The position numbers were made by a program, and so were the translations under genes. Shown here piece after piece: positions 34,601 through 40,673 of a stretch of DNA of 64,000 nt (position 1 is its first letter; each line of letters starts with the position of its first letter). The notes beneath the pieces are model-generated. The model saw only the letters and a program-made list of their open reading frames with translations. It was not told the DNA's origin and did not search any database. Source of the DNA: Pycnopodia helianthoides (lineage: Eukaryota > Echinodermata > Asteroidea > Forcipulatida > Asteriidae); contig CM063256.1 of the NCBI GenBank assembly GCA_032158295.1, positions 7,661,725-7,725,724 on the forward strand. The letters are read 5' to 3'.

Positions 34601-36505
34601 ATTCCGAGAACTCAGTCTGTAAGGCAGTTTAGCTTACGGCTTCACCGAGCCCCGGAGTCGTCTTCGAGGAAACCAGCCAATTATGAAGATCCGTGGTTAG
34701 TGCGGAAAACCGACCCCCATAGAACTAGTCCGGCGCCCGTGCACAGAAACCCCCGCCAAGAAATCCAAGTGTCTGAGTTGAGTGCAATGTCTATGGAGTT
34801 GGGTGCTCAGAGGACTCAACCATTAAGCCCGGGGGTATCGAGGACGTTTAGCAAGGATAGATCTAACCCAAAGGGTATAGAACTCACCACAGGAATTAAT
34901 AACAACCTGAATGTTTGCATCCAACCGGGGTCGCCTAGGTTAGATGCGGTGGCCACGAGAGGCCACGCACTTCATTCCGTACCCTCGCCCACACCCGGGA
35001 ATCGTGTCACCGGCCGGCTGTCCACAACAGGTACGGGATCCAAATTCAATCATTCCTCACAGCAGCTGCGCCCCGCACACGATCACGTCGGATTCTCAGT
35101 GGACCGGTCACACGGATTGAGCCCTCGTGTGTCGAGGCGGGAGGAGGTGTTACAGGGGGAGGCCGGGAGGGGGCAGTTGGGGGGAAGAAGTTTGGCCGAG
35201 ATGGGATCGCCGTGGATTCGGAAAAGAATGGAGGAGAGAGATCAGAGGAGGCAAATGAGCATGAGTTCGAGTAAGTACGTGATAATTAGAAAAGCAGAGA
35301 CTCATTTTCTTGAAGTAAATTGCTCTTCTACACAAGAAAGTAGTTAGAACTAAGACAGAATTATACGTTTTGGTTTTCATTTTGTAAATCTTTTCAAATT
35401 TCACTCTTGCAGTATGCGCTCCTTTTTTGTTTTTATATTGGCACATTGTTTGTTTCAAACATTTTTTATTAGAGTTCACAAGATTGTTGAATGCTTTACC
35501 AAATATTTTATATTTTAGTTTAAAAAAATCAAAAACTTTGAATGTATTTTTTCAATTGTGGATTCAAATCGAGTCAGGGTGTTTGTGGTCAAAGTGTAGA
35601 CTGCTTTTTTGTCTTTCAAGTGGGGGTTTGGCCTTAAGTTTATCTTTTTGAAGAGGTCCTACATTTTAAATAATACTGGTTGTGAATGGTGACACTACTG
35701 TGCACAGGCTGGCATAGTTTACCTATCACTTCAAACACAGTGGATGATATTCAATGGTCAGACAGTAGGAGGGTTGACTGTACTGTATAGGGGCATTCAA
35801 CACATGTTATGATACTGCAGGCTGGCATAGTTTTTCTATCACTCAAAACCACAGTGGATGATATTGAATGATCAGACAGTAGGAGGGTAGACTGTGTACT
35901 GTGTTGGTGCATTCAACACATGTTATGATACTGCAGGCTGGCATAGTTTTTCTATCACTCAAAACCACAGTGGATGATATTGAATGATCAGACAGTAGGA
36001 GGGTCGACTGTGTACTGTGTTGGTGCATTCAACACATGTTATGATACTGCAGGCTGGCATAGTTTTTCCATCACTCAAAACCACAGTGGATGATATCGAA
36101 TGGTCAGACAGTAGGAGGGTTGACTGTGTACTGTGTAGGTGCATTCACTACATATTACGATACTGCAGCTAAGCTGACATAGTTTACCCAAAACATAAAA
36201 CCATTATTAAATGGTCATTAATACAGGGTTTGCTCTGGCTTCCAAGCTACACTGACTTCATAACTTCATACTTTTGTTCCCTCTCCGCAGGCATCCCACC
36301 AAGTAGTCTTTCACCACGGCCTACACCTCGATCATTCACCCAGGCCGGTTCAAACTGGTACTCTGTGCCACCGGCGCTCGGCCCCGTCATACAGGACTTT
36401 GCATCGTCGCAGTTGGCCTCTATAGCGCAGCACAAGAAGCAGTCCAAAGAGATTCAAGCCAAGTCGACTGTGCAGCCTACCAGCAAGTCGAGGGACACTT
36501 TTTGA
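2348..36505 (+). CDS. PDE7: cAMP-specific 3',5'-cyclic phosphodiesterase 7 (PDE7), 5' end outside window
   Basis: Hydrolyses cAMP to 5'-AMP. Exons: 2348-2409 (tentative), 12486-12549, 20838-20933, 21713-21813, 22494-22625, 23475-23566, 28072-28153, 30686-30748, 32272-32368, 33763-33843, 33941-35270, 36291-36505. All junctions are GT-AG and phases agree. The translation follows vertebrate PDE7A/B across the catalytic domain: HNALHAAD (catalytic and metal His), [11 protein letters not shown] (HD metal ligands), [26 protein letters not shown] (metal Asp) and IQSGFM with the glutamine that contacts the purine. The last two exons add about 500 residues of low-complexity Ser/Pro/Arg-rich tail that vertebrate PDE7 lacks, as I recall it. 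Two apparent one-base deletions, near 33968-33971 and 34169, break the frame in the 33941-35270 exon. Exon sum from 12486 is 2353 nt, which becomes divisible by three if two bases are restored. PDE7 assignment is confident; tail and tentative first exon less so. Confidence 0.93.
2565..3712 (+). repeat. degenerate ~54-bp satellite-like array interrupted by an inserted element
   Basis: About 13 diverged copies of a unit with cacaagagagactcaaaaacat, at roughly 2604, 2656, then 3158 to 3696. The array is split by the 2699-3142 insertion. It lies in the first PDE7 intron seen. Confidence 0.8.
2699..3142. mobile_element. 444-bp non-autonomous DNA element with terminal inverted repeats
   Basis: Left end gggaccatggataaatta is the inverse of the right end taatttatccatgctccc with one mismatch. 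Further in, gcggccg blocks also pair. It interrupts the satellite array, giving an outside reference for its borders. The target duplication is unclear. No transposase. Confidence 0.8.
4522..4750. mobile_element. TTAA-flanked MITE (piggyBac-like ends), copy 1
   Basis: Begins TTAACCCTCTTGCTGTCTG and ends CTGACAGTAGGAGGGTTAA, inverted at the tips. A near-identical copy is at 54385-54614. CCC-type tips and TTAA target sites are typical of piggyBac relatives. Confidence 0.85.
4932..5690 (+). repeat. 67-bp minisatellite, about 11 units
   Basis: Unit actcatgtacatggtgttac plus tgcaaaccttactagattgtatctccaccatgc-type sequence, at 4932, 5004, 5072, 5140, 5207, 5275, 5342, 5409, a degenerate one near 5480, then 5544 and 5611. 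Several open frames here are products of the repeat, not genes. Confidence 0.95.
5878..6235 (-). mobile_element. tRNA-headed SINE, family B
   Basis: Minus-strand head gtcgtggccgagcaattt with B-box ggtttcgaatcccgg, ending in the tail with tatagcgct next to AT-rich sequence. Same family as 12638, 47206 and 52614. Confidence 0.85.
6350..6917 (-). mobile_element. fold-back element, TTAAAGTGAGGG family, interrupted by a hAT-like MITE
   Basis: Right end caaaggtataccctcacttt plus aa. The left end is eroded. Internal sequence (gagcggttatgtctacgcag, cagattgaaatgttc) matches copies at 11208-11773 and 24717-25255. Split by the 6665-6820 element. Confidence 0.75.
6665..6820 (+). mobile_element. hAT-like MITE, CAGGCCTGGAATT ends, copy 1
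   Basis: Ends CAGGCCTGGAATT and AATTCCAGGCC are inverted. Flanked by an 8-base direct repeat TGTTATAC (6657-6664 and 6821-6828). The uninterrupted relative of the host repeat reads atgttatacattatt at this point (11295 region, reverse strand). Confidence 0.85.
7701..7879. mobile_element. fold-back element, GGGCCCAATTTCATAG family
   Basis: Ends ggcccaatttcatagagctg and cagctctatgaaattgggcc are perfect inverses, with gcttaagc and a central ttaccagccacatg/gactggtatcctg core. One of at least a dozen copies in this window. Confidence 0.9.
7905..8440 (-). pseudogene. LINE ORF2 C-terminal fragment plus 3' tail
   Basis: The minus strand reads [20 protein letters not shown] then [10 protein letters not shown] and, in shifted frames, a sequence with [20 protein letters not shown]. 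This is the usual C-terminus of non-LTR reverse transcriptases. It ends gagcgctatataaatac then AT-rich DNA. Truncated 5' and frameshifted: dead. Confidence 0.85.
8441..9167. other. PDE7 intron, nothing recognised
   Basis: No repeat family confidently identified except short tracts near 8735 (accttggttggcgcc) that recall the ATAGACCTTTC elements. The open frame at 8885-9316 partly covers the next SINE and has no domain. Confidence 0.4.
9168..9470 (-). mobile_element. SINE family B, head missing
   Basis: Starts with a (TAA)n run and tatagcgctcatatccgtca, then the body cgtgcattacacaacacacg. It stops before the tRNA head. Confidence 0.8.
10133..10281 (+). mobile_element. hAT-like MITE, copy 2
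   Basis: Same element as 6665-6820. Flanks GTTAGGAA (10125-10132) and TTTAGGAA (10282-10289) match at seven of eight bases. Confidence 0.85.
11208..11773 (+). mobile_element. fold-back element, TTAAAGTGAGGG family
   Basis: Starts ttaaagtgagggtatacctt and ends ccaaagatatgctttgcctt then taaa. Inner inverted tracts gagaaacatttctgcatgaa and its partner. Confidence 0.8.
12120..12365. mobile_element. MITE with GTTTAGCGTC ends, copy 1
   Basis: Left acatgtttagcgtcc...gcc and right ggcaggacgctaaacat are inverted. Interior agctggcaaccatctt and ggcggccattaaa recur in reverse at 31081-31379. Confidence 0.8.
12486..12549 (+). CDS. PDE7: PDE7 exon, start of catalytic domain
   Basis: Acceptor tccacag, donor gtgagt. 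Encodes [20 protein letters not shown], matching the vertebrate PDE7 stretch with the WNFDIF core and following Thr. It ends with one base of a Gly codon, completed by GG of the next exon. Confidence 0.9.
12638..12990 (+). mobile_element. tRNA-headed SINE, family B
   Basis: tRNA-like head 12640-12722 with A-box gtggccgagcggtctagg and B-box gggtttcgaatcccgg, then body cttaatcaaggcacttaacc. Resembles a Ser/Leu-type tRNA with a longer variable arm. The 125-codon open frame across it is not a gene. Confidence 0.85.
13362..13672 (+). pseudogene. LINE ORF2 C-terminus and 3' end
   Basis: Frame at 13368 reads [20 protein letters not shown] then [17 protein letters not shown], the typical end of a CR1/L2-type reverse transcriptase protein. 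Followed by gcgcttagaggctttt, aggcgctttacaaatg and an (ATT)n tail. 5'-truncated copy. Confidence 0.85.
13866..13975 (-). mobile_element. SINE family A tail fragment
   Basis: ttaaatttgcaccggggata through cccccgagttctgtgaaat matches the head-distal part of family A copies. Confidence 0.65.
14447..14965 (+). mobile_element. fold-back element, TTAAAGACACTGGACAC family (full copy plus a half copy)
   Basis: 14447-14590 is a left half of a diverged variant. 14591-14965 is complete: ttaaagacactggacacc on the left, gtgtccagtgcctttaa on the right, and the palindrome gagacctcacgcgtgaggtc plus tc in the centre. Confidence 0.85.
14966..16129. other. PDE7 intron, nothing recognised
   Basis: AT-rich, no coding signal and no family identified; a few homopolymer tracts. 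Confidence 0.4.
16130..16400. mobile_element. diverged MITE, ATAGACCTTTATCATG family
   Basis: Contains gtgcggccatcttgcttttc and tgtaaccaaagtgaggctgg, as in the copies at 21974-22156 and 39710-39891. Ends are not clear. Confidence 0.55.
17613..18004 (+). mobile_element. fold-back element, TTAAAGGAACATTACAG family
   Basis: Left ttaaaggaacattacagaat, right attctgtaatgttcctttaa, perfect inverses. Other copies at 25783, 29849, 33220 and 46180. Confidence 0.92.
18095..18292 (-). mobile_element. half copy, TTAAAGACACTGGACAC family
   Basis: Contains the variant centre gaaaggcttcaggctttt and the arm ttgacaattaccaaaagtat ending cctttaaa. Confidence 0.7.
18381..18730 (+). repeat. dispersed repeat V (GGCCAGTAAACTC)
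   Basis: cagggcttgaatttgacact, ggccactgattttagcatca and aagtccggcggtcttgtgtt, closing with gctacaagccctgtggtctt. Other copies at 28862-29800 and 53421-53800. Confidence 0.75.
19202..19870 (+). mobile_element. SINE family B, one copy plus a second headless copy
   Basis: 19208 onward: gtgtcatggctgagctgtca head and gtgggttcgagtcctgg B-box, body and tail gtgataaagcgctattatta. 19625-19870 repeats the body and tail without a head. The 124-codon frame is SINE-derived. Confidence 0.75.
20027..20064 (+). repeat. (ATT)n microsatellite
   Basis: Pure run of atta/att triplets, probably a decayed retroposon tail. Confidence 0.9.
20065..20837. other. PDE7 intron 3' part, no gene
   Basis: Contains a short array of ggaggaaataat-type repeats near 20135-20185, a C14 run near 20331 and a fold-back-like tract at 20560-20660. 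Confidence 0.4.
20838..20933 (+). CDS. PDE7: PDE7 exon, catalytic domain
   Basis: Acceptor ttcacag, donor gtaagt, phase 1 at both ends. Encodes [20 protein letters not shown] and [11 protein letters not shown], the helix equivalent to the vertebrate F-x-LHGLIEYFHLD segment. Confidence 0.92.
21713..21813 (+). CDS. PDE7: PDE7 exon with catalytic HNALH motif
   Basis: Acceptor tttttacag, donor gtatgt. Encodes [20 protein letters not shown] followed by YCYLQENK. It contains the PDE signature histidines, the general acid and the first metal ligand, and is near identical to vertebrate PDE7 here. Confidence 0.97.
21974..22156. mobile_element. MITE, ATAGACCTTTATCATG family, copy 1
   Basis: Left tatagacctctatcatggtg and right gcagcatgataaaggtcttt are inverted. 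The core gaggctagaaggagaaat is shared with 39710-39891. Confidence 0.75.
22494..22625 (+). CDS. PDE7: PDE7 exon with HD metal-site motif
   Basis: Acceptor catgacag, donor gtgagt, 44 whole codons. Encodes [20 protein letters not shown] then [20 protein letters not shown]. The His-Asp pair of the binuclear metal site is intact. Confidence 0.97.
22712..23106. mobile_element. two partial fold-back elements in a PDE7 intron
   Basis: 22712-22896 is the right half of a TTAAAGACACTGGACAC element (gtgaggtctcaaaatcaatt to agtgtccagtgcctttt). 22943-23106 is a worn GGGCCCAATTTCATAG element. Confidence 0.7.
23475..23566 (+). CDS. PDE7: PDE7 exon ([10 protein letters not shown])
   Basis: Acceptor tctgttgtag, donor gtaagt. 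Encodes [19 protein letters not shown] and [10 protein letters not shown]. It ends with TG of a Trp codon completed by G of the next exon. ENHHW is a PDE family hallmark. Confidence 0.97.
24321..24390 (+). pseudogene. tRNA-like sequence, probably a pseudo-tRNA or old SINE head
   Basis: Good A-box (tagctcagttggtagagc) and an anticodon stem CCGGT/ATCGG. The loop is one base short and the B-box (ggttcacatcc) is degenerate; the acceptor ends do not pair well. Unlikely to be a functional tRNA. Confidence 0.55.
24717..25255 (+). mobile_element. fold-back element, TTAAAGTGAGGG family
   Basis: ttaaagggagggtatacctc to ataccaatcgagtaccttca-like right end with ctttaa. Inner gagaaacatttctgcatgaa arms. 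Confidence 0.8.
25783..26174 (+). mobile_element. fold-back element, TTAAAGGAACATTACAG family
   Basis: Full-length, with ttaaaggaacattacagaac on the left and attctgtaatgttcctttaa on the right. Highly similar to the other four copies. Confidence 0.92.
26175..27778. other. PDE7 intron, mostly unrecognised
   Basis: 26470-26625 is a worn arm of the TTAAAGACACTGGACAC family. 27040-27335 is bounded by aacacgttgactgcggcctt and accgcagtcaacgtgttaac, inverted, suggesting one more element of about 290 bases. Nothing coding. Confidence 0.5.
27779..28032 (+). repeat. 39-bp minisatellite, 7 units, beside a PDE7 acceptor
   Basis: Unit aatcggtggcaggacctatc plus tattccgaagttaccgtga. Some units are shortened by 4-8 bases. 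Because 39 is a multiple of three it stays open on both strands, making spurious frames. Confidence 0.93.
28072..28153 (+). CDS. PDE7: PDE7 exon ([10 protein letters not shown])
   Basis: Acceptor ttttttactag, donor gtgggat. Encodes [20 protein letters not shown] and EFLQKMK. The acceptor lies about 40 bases after a 39-bp minisatellite, so the upstream intron end is unusually repetitive. Confidence 0.96.
28215..28515 (+). mobile_element. tRNA-headed SINE, family A
   Basis: tRNA-like head 28344-28420 with tggtctagtggtaagac and gggttcgaatcac, body ccacagaactcgggaaagta and a (TAA)n tail. Preceded by ttgttgcggtacccgctgct as in the 52090 copy. Confidence 0.85.
28618..28814. mobile_element. fold-back element, GGGCCCAATTTCATAG family
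   Basis: gggcccattttcatagacct on the left, agctctatgaaatttggccc on the right. Confidence 0.88.
28862..29800 (+). repeat. repeat V split by two fold-back elements
   Basis: Repeat V pieces at 28862-29043, 29240-29356 and 29744-29800 are in order and together match 18381-18730. The gaps are filled by a GGGCCCAATTTCATAG element (29044-29239) and a full TTAAAGACACTGGACAC element (29357-29743). Confidence 0.8.
29849..30613 (+). mobile_element. two abutting fold-back elements
   Basis: 29849-30242 is a full TTAAAGGAACATTACAG copy. Its terminal ttaaa is shared with the start of a TTAAAGTGAGGG-type copy (30238-30613), so they sit end to end. Confidence 0.85.
30686..30748 (+). CDS. PDE7: PDE7 exon (21 codons)
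   Basis: Acceptor atttctag, donor gtaagt, phase 0 at both ends. Encodes [20 protein letters not shown] plus Gln, the less conserved linker before the ALKCADI motif. Confidence 0.93.
31081..31379. mobile_element. MITE with GTTTAGCGTC ends, copy 2
   Basis: aaacatgttgagcgtcctgc on the left, gagacgctaaacatgttttt on the right; interior is the reverse complement of 12120-12365. Confidence 0.8.
31620..32004 (-). mobile_element. tRNA-headed SINE, family B, with long (TTA)n tail
   Basis: Starts with about twelve tta/att triplets. Minus-strand head gtgtcgtggccgagcggtta near 32000 and B-box gggttcaagtcccgg. Confidence 0.88.
32272..32368 (+). CDS. PDE7: PDE7 exon with metal-binding Asp
   Basis: Acceptor gtgttgcag, donor gtaaaa. 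Encodes [20 protein letters not shown] and [20 protein letters not shown] supplies the remaining metal-coordinating aspartate. Confidence 0.97.
32477..32853 (-). mobile_element. fold-back element, TTAAAGACACTGGACAC family
   Basis: ttaaagtcactggtcactat on the left, gatgtccagtgtctttaa on the right, centre gacctcacgcgtgaggtctc. Confidence 0.9.
32997..33050 (+). pseudogene. relic duplicate of the PDE7 33941 exon start
   Basis: About 54 bases (gttctggtgttgatttgtca... through gacgtttgttgtgga) closely match the intron-exon junction at 33918-33971 in the same order and orientation. Similarity covers the end of the intron and the first roughly 30 bases of the exon and stops in the T-rich part. No usable downstream exon follows, so it is a decayed partial exon duplication. 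Confidence 0.7.
33220..33593 (-). mobile_element. fold-back element, TTAAAGGAACATTACAG family
   Basis: Full-length copy with both inverted ends, opposite orientation to 17613-18004. Confidence 0.9.
33763..33843 (+). CDS. PDE7: PDE7 exon up to the purine-binding Gln
   Basis: Acceptor tcgctgaag, donor gtaaaa, phases 2 in and 1 out. Encodes [20 protein letters not shown] and IQQIQS. The last Gln corresponds to the invariant nucleotide-contacting glutamine. Confidence 0.95.
33941..35270 (+). CDS. PDE7: PDE7 exon: end of catalytic domain plus long C-terminal tail; two apparent frameshifts
   Basis: Starts [10 protein letters not shown] in frame with the previous exon. The matching continuation [20 protein letters not shown] is one frame away; one more T in the T-run at 33968-33971 would join them. 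That second frame runs to a stop at 34186-34188, just after ARPKRR. A third frame opens at the same place and stays open to the donor gtaagt at 35271 (KNTQLNNNN... ending RRQMSMSSS); one more G near 34169 would join it. The third frame is rich in Ser, Pro, Arg, Gln and Thr, has motifs such as RTQSVRQFS and no recognisable domain. Its donor phase matches the last exon. Alternative: the protein ends at 34188 with a short vertebrate-like tail. Confidence 0.75.
35271..35706. other. last PDE7 intron, first part
   Basis: AT-rich; the coding-like composition of 34190-35270 stops sharply at the donor, which supports the exon end chosen. No repeats recognised before the minisatellite. Confidence 0.5.
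35707..36185 (+). repeat. 116-bp minisatellite made from half of the TTAA MITE
   Basis: ggctggcatagttt recurs at 35707, 35820, 35936 and 36052, with a degenerate part at 36172. The unit (accacagtggatgatattga, cagacagtaggagggt, actgtgtactgtgt) is the reverse complement of the left half of the 4522-4750 element. Confidence 0.9.
36291..36505 (+). CDS. PDE7: PDE7 last coding exon
   Basis: Acceptor ccctctccgcag. The first two bases complete a Ser codon left by the previous exon, then [20 protein letters not shown] and so on to SKSRDTF and a TGA at 36503-36505. It is low complexity with no domain recognised. The matching phase and the strong acceptor are the evidence that it belongs to PDE7. Confidence 0.75.
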
Positions 36506-36887
36506 TGAGAGTGTTTGGAATCCCGGCGCTGGGAGTCAATAAGGACGAGAACGAGGCTTGTGTGTCAAAAGAGTCAGGTACCTGTTGGTATGGAAGCCAG
36601 CATCATAGCTTTCTATACCAGGTCTTCTGGGTGCTAGAGAAAGATGCTTGGTGGGGGAAACATTATAAAGAGGGAAAGAGATAGCTGCTTTTCTCAAACA
36701 AAAGCAACTGGGATGGTTTGAGTTTTAAAATGGTTGGGTGCCGGGGGTTTTGGTAAACAAACTCTCTCTGTACCATGCCTGTTTGGTACGAGTCCGGGGA
36801 CCTCACTCGGATGAGACTAGGTTTGGGTGGGAAGATAAAATGGCTGCTTTTGTCTCGCGCGTGAGTGTAGCTGAGATCTAGAATAGA
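36506..36887 (+). other. PDE7: PDE7 3' UTR (extent unknown)
   Basis: Follows the stop. No AATAAA is close by; the first I see are at 37867-37872 and near 38218. The 3' end is undetermined. Confidence 0.4.
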
Positions 36888-37196
36888 CCTTTTCATTGTT
36901 GACAAACAAACCGCGCTGGTTGGCATGGACGGCCGAATGTTGGCAAAACATTCAATCGTAACTAAACGGACAATGTGACCAAGCTCATCACTTTTGCAAA
37001 TTTTTATTTGACACAAACACATCCCCTGGTTAGTTGCTTTGTTTCCAACAAATTCAACAGTATTTTTGAATATTTGTGTAACGTTGTTGCAAAACTGTGG
37101 CTATCTGTTTTTGCTTTGCATTTATGGCTTTCCATAGTTTTCCAGCCTTGGTTGGCAAAAACCCGGGCTGTGATGTTGCAATAGAAAGGTCTATAA
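36888..37196. mobile_element. element with ATAGACCTTTC-type inverted ends
   Basis: Left aatagaccttttcattg and right aatagaaaggtctata are inverted. Interior ggttggcatggacg and ccttggttggcaaaaac. Similar tips at 49246-49853. Confidence 0.6.
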
Positions 37197-39181
37197 GGCT
37201 TGAGTCAGTAACTACTGTTTGCTTCAGGTCTCTTGACTCGGATGGCTTCATTAAGGAATAATGTCTTAGTGTGTGAGAAAAAGAGAGAGGGGAAATACCA
37301 TCTTTCTACACACAAGTGGTTCTGAACCAGATTGAGGCTCGAACCTATTTTAGTCGGATATACCTGTAGTAAAGAGACATTCTCCCTGTTTCGATCTTAA
37401 CCGTGCCTTTGGGGTACCAGTCCAAGATTTCACAGATCCAAACATGGACCCACGGGTAGAGAAAGTCACTCACACAGCTTTTCTCATTTTTTTTCTCTTG
37501 GAAGCAATTTTCATAGTGCCAAATATTGTTAGCTCGGAAGTTTCCAGTACGTGTCTAAATTTAGAAAGCAATGTTTGCTTATGTTGCTGCCCTCGTTGGT
37601 AGCATTACGTTGTCATTTTTTTTAACGTATTCTGTCGGTAATTAAGTGCGACATCAACTCCACCTCCCACCACACCCACTGGCACCACAGCCTCTACCAG
37701 AACCTCGAAGAGAGTGCATTCATTGGACTTTTTCAAAGGATTTTTCACAAAGGAAATCACAGCTCAGGAAATACACGTTTTGCAAAGACTCAAGATCTAC
37801 ACACACAAAAAAATGCCGATAATTGTCTTTGTGCTGTGAAAGCAAAGGAATTTCAACTACACACAAAATAAAACGCATGTTTTGGAGTCGGAAGTGGCCG
37901 GTAGCCCAAGCACGCAATGCATCATGGGAGTGTACCGACTGGATAGGATCTGTTCGAAAAGGGGCTTAATAGTGTTTGAAGTGTTTTTTCCCACCATTTT
38001 GAATCTCCATGTCTGGGAAACCACATTGCAGTTAGCCCATAGGTAGCGCACACAGATCTAGCCGTAGCTGCTGTTGTGGACACGTAATGAACATTACTGT
38101 GGTACATGTAGGTGTCTCCCACAGTAAGTGGGGAATTCATTCTATTCAAAGTGCTGCATAGTTTTATGCTTTTTGGTTTTTTTAGTAACATATTTTTTTT
38201 TTTAGGGTGGGGGGGGGGAATAAAACCCACAGATTTTTGTCAGACACTAGCCAACAGCAGAGGCAAGTGTTTGAGTGGTCTTGATTTTGGCAGCTGATTT
38301 GGTTGGTGATCCAGTGGGAGACCTGAGGGATGCTAGGGGCAGCAGACATGCCTGATCAATCGCTCTAAAAAATATGTATTTTTTTCAGAAATATGTAAAC
38401 AACGGAAAGTCAAGCCATTACATTTGCTGCCTCTTCGCTTCGTAAAATTTCTTAAGAACTTAACTGAAACGGGTTAATTTTTGCCCTAAAAATATTAGAA
38501 AGGCTTTTGGTGTTTTGGTGATTTTGTTCTATTCATGGTTACAAAGGCATAAAAACTGGCAAGTTGGCTGTCATCTATCATTTTTAAGGTCTGCCATCAA
38601 AGGCTACTGGTGACAGACTGGTGCCATTATTACACAACAGTGTCACTGCCTGTTCTATTTTGCTTCAAATTTGTTAGAAAAAAACACAATTATTTATTAC
38701 CCCCCTTTTTATACCTTCCCCTTTTCCTGTGGTGCTGTTTCAACACCAAACGAAAATCCATTTGAGCATGGTTATGAATTATTCAAGAGGAATGAGAAAA
38801 AAAGAGTGGCCGCGTAAGGGCCAAAAGTTCTCCTCCAAAAGGGAGTAGGGAGATGACATTTGGATGTTGCCCCTCTTCCATTTCTTCCGTATCGAAATCT
38901 GTTTTATTCTCCGGAAGAAGCACAATGAGAGTAGGAGATTGTGTTAAAATTTGCCTACATTTTGAAAAACAAAATTTACGATCGAACAAACAAACAAATT
39001 CAAACTTTGAACTTTTGTTTCTCCCTCCATGTTGTATAAAAAAAGAAAAAATTAATTAAAATTTGAAATTGCCAGAATATTATTCAACATGAAAAAGGGC
39101 CGGTGGATGACTCAACTGGTAAATTCGCTCTTCTCCGAAAATATATGCATGATCAGATCCGTGTAAACAAGTTGTGAACCT
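37197..39181. other. intergenic DNA, nothing recognised
   Basis: Candidate poly(A) hexamer at 37867. Otherwise low-complexity and homopolymer tracts; no coding signal. Confidence 0.4.
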
Positions 39182-39343
39182 GGGTCCAATTTCATAGAGC
39201 TGCTTAAGCACAAAATAAGGTTACCAGCTAAAGTGCCATGTCACGTATACAATTTGGTGACTGGTCCCCCTGCCTATTTTTGCTTAGCAGAAAATTGTGA
39301 AGCAACACTTTATGCTTTTAAGCAGCTCTATGAAATTGGGCCC
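39182..39343. mobile_element. fold-back element, GGGCCCAATTTCATAG family
   Basis: gggtccaatttcatagagct on the left, agctctatgaaattgggccc on the right; core shortened. Confidence 0.88.
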
Positions 39344-39709
39344 TGGTTTCAATCGGAAAATCCCGCCTTGTAAATTGACCGCCTCCCCCCCCCCTCCCAA
39401 AGTAAGTTTTCTTGAGTGAATGTACATTTGAAATACAACCACTGACTCATTTTGCATTTGTTTCGTATGAGTCGAGTTGGTGCAAGTTTGTAACTGTACT
39501 GGTTTTTTTTATACAAGTACGAAAAGAAGAGTAAGAAATAACAACTGGTGTTGCATTGCCGCAACATGATCAAATACATTCCAAGATTTTTTGACAGAAG
39601 TAATTGTTTCGTGTTTTCTATGATGATGACTGTAAATACTTTAACGGACATAAAAAAAAAAAAGGTTTTAATATTTAGTGTCCAAAGTGTTGTACCTAGT
39701 AGTATTACA

Positions 39710-39891
39710 ATAGACCTTTATCATGTTGCCACCATCTTGGTCATGTTCCCTGTCTCCAGTGATAGTAAATGGATGCTAATATTCATTGTACAAAAAGAAA
39801 CCAGGCTATTTTCCCTTCCAGCCTCAGTTTTGGTTACATTGAGTTGAGTGAGAGAAAATCAAGATGGCCGCACCATGATCTAAGGTCTATA
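39710..39891. mobile_element. MITE, ATAGACCTTTATCATG family, copy 2
   Basis: atagacctttatcatgttgc on the left and gcaccatgatctaaggtcta on the right; interior reverse-complements 21974-22156. Confidence 0.78.
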
Positions 39892-40060
39892 CAACTTTGA
39901 CCTGTGGTTTACCTGTGTGGTTGTGTTGTTTATGCGCAGATTGTCCAATTGCGAACGTCAAAAAGTCATTCTTGAACACTTATTCAGTATTGTATTTATT
40001 GGCAGCACTTTCTATGGAGGAAAATTACCGTTTTTACAGGGTGCTTGAAAAATGAAGATC

Positions 40061-40575
40061 GGTCCAAATTTCATAGAGCTGCTTATAAGCATAAAAAGTA
40101 GCTAAGCGCAACAAAATGATGCTTACCAGAATAAGGTTACCAGTCAAGTACCATGTCACATGTACCATCTGTGACTGGTATCCTGCTTATATTGCTGAGC
40201 CGAAAAATGTCAAGCAATAAGCTGCTTAAGCAGGCTTTACATTTTTTAGCTAAGCAAAAGTAAGCAGGAAACCAGTTGCAAATGGTACATAAAACATGGT
40301 AGTTTGGCTGGTAACCTTTTTCTGGTAAGAATAATTGTTTTGCACTCAGGAAATGTTTGTGCTCAAGCAGCTGTATGAGATTTGGCCCAGGGCTCAATTT
40401 CATAGAGTTGCTTAAGCAGACAACAAGTCTTAATAATTTTCTGCTAAGCAGGATACCAGTTTCAAATAGTACACAAAGTATAGTAGTTTGGCTGGTAACA
40501 TTTTTCTGGGTAAGCACACTTGTTTTGTGCTTAGCAAAGTTTTGTGCTTAAAGCAGCTCTATGAAATTGGGCTCT
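40061..40575. mobile_element. cluster of GGGCCCAATTTCATAG fold-back elements
   Basis: 40061-40389 is a composite of two elements with an internal junction near 40230. 40390-40575 is a third copy immediately after it. Confidence 0.8.
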
Positions 40576-40673
40576 GGTTCTTAGATTTGAGGTATTGTTA
40601 TTTTAAAACAATAGACTGTGAAAGTTAGCAAGTATCTGAACATTTGCAGGACCTTGGGTTCCATGCAACATGG

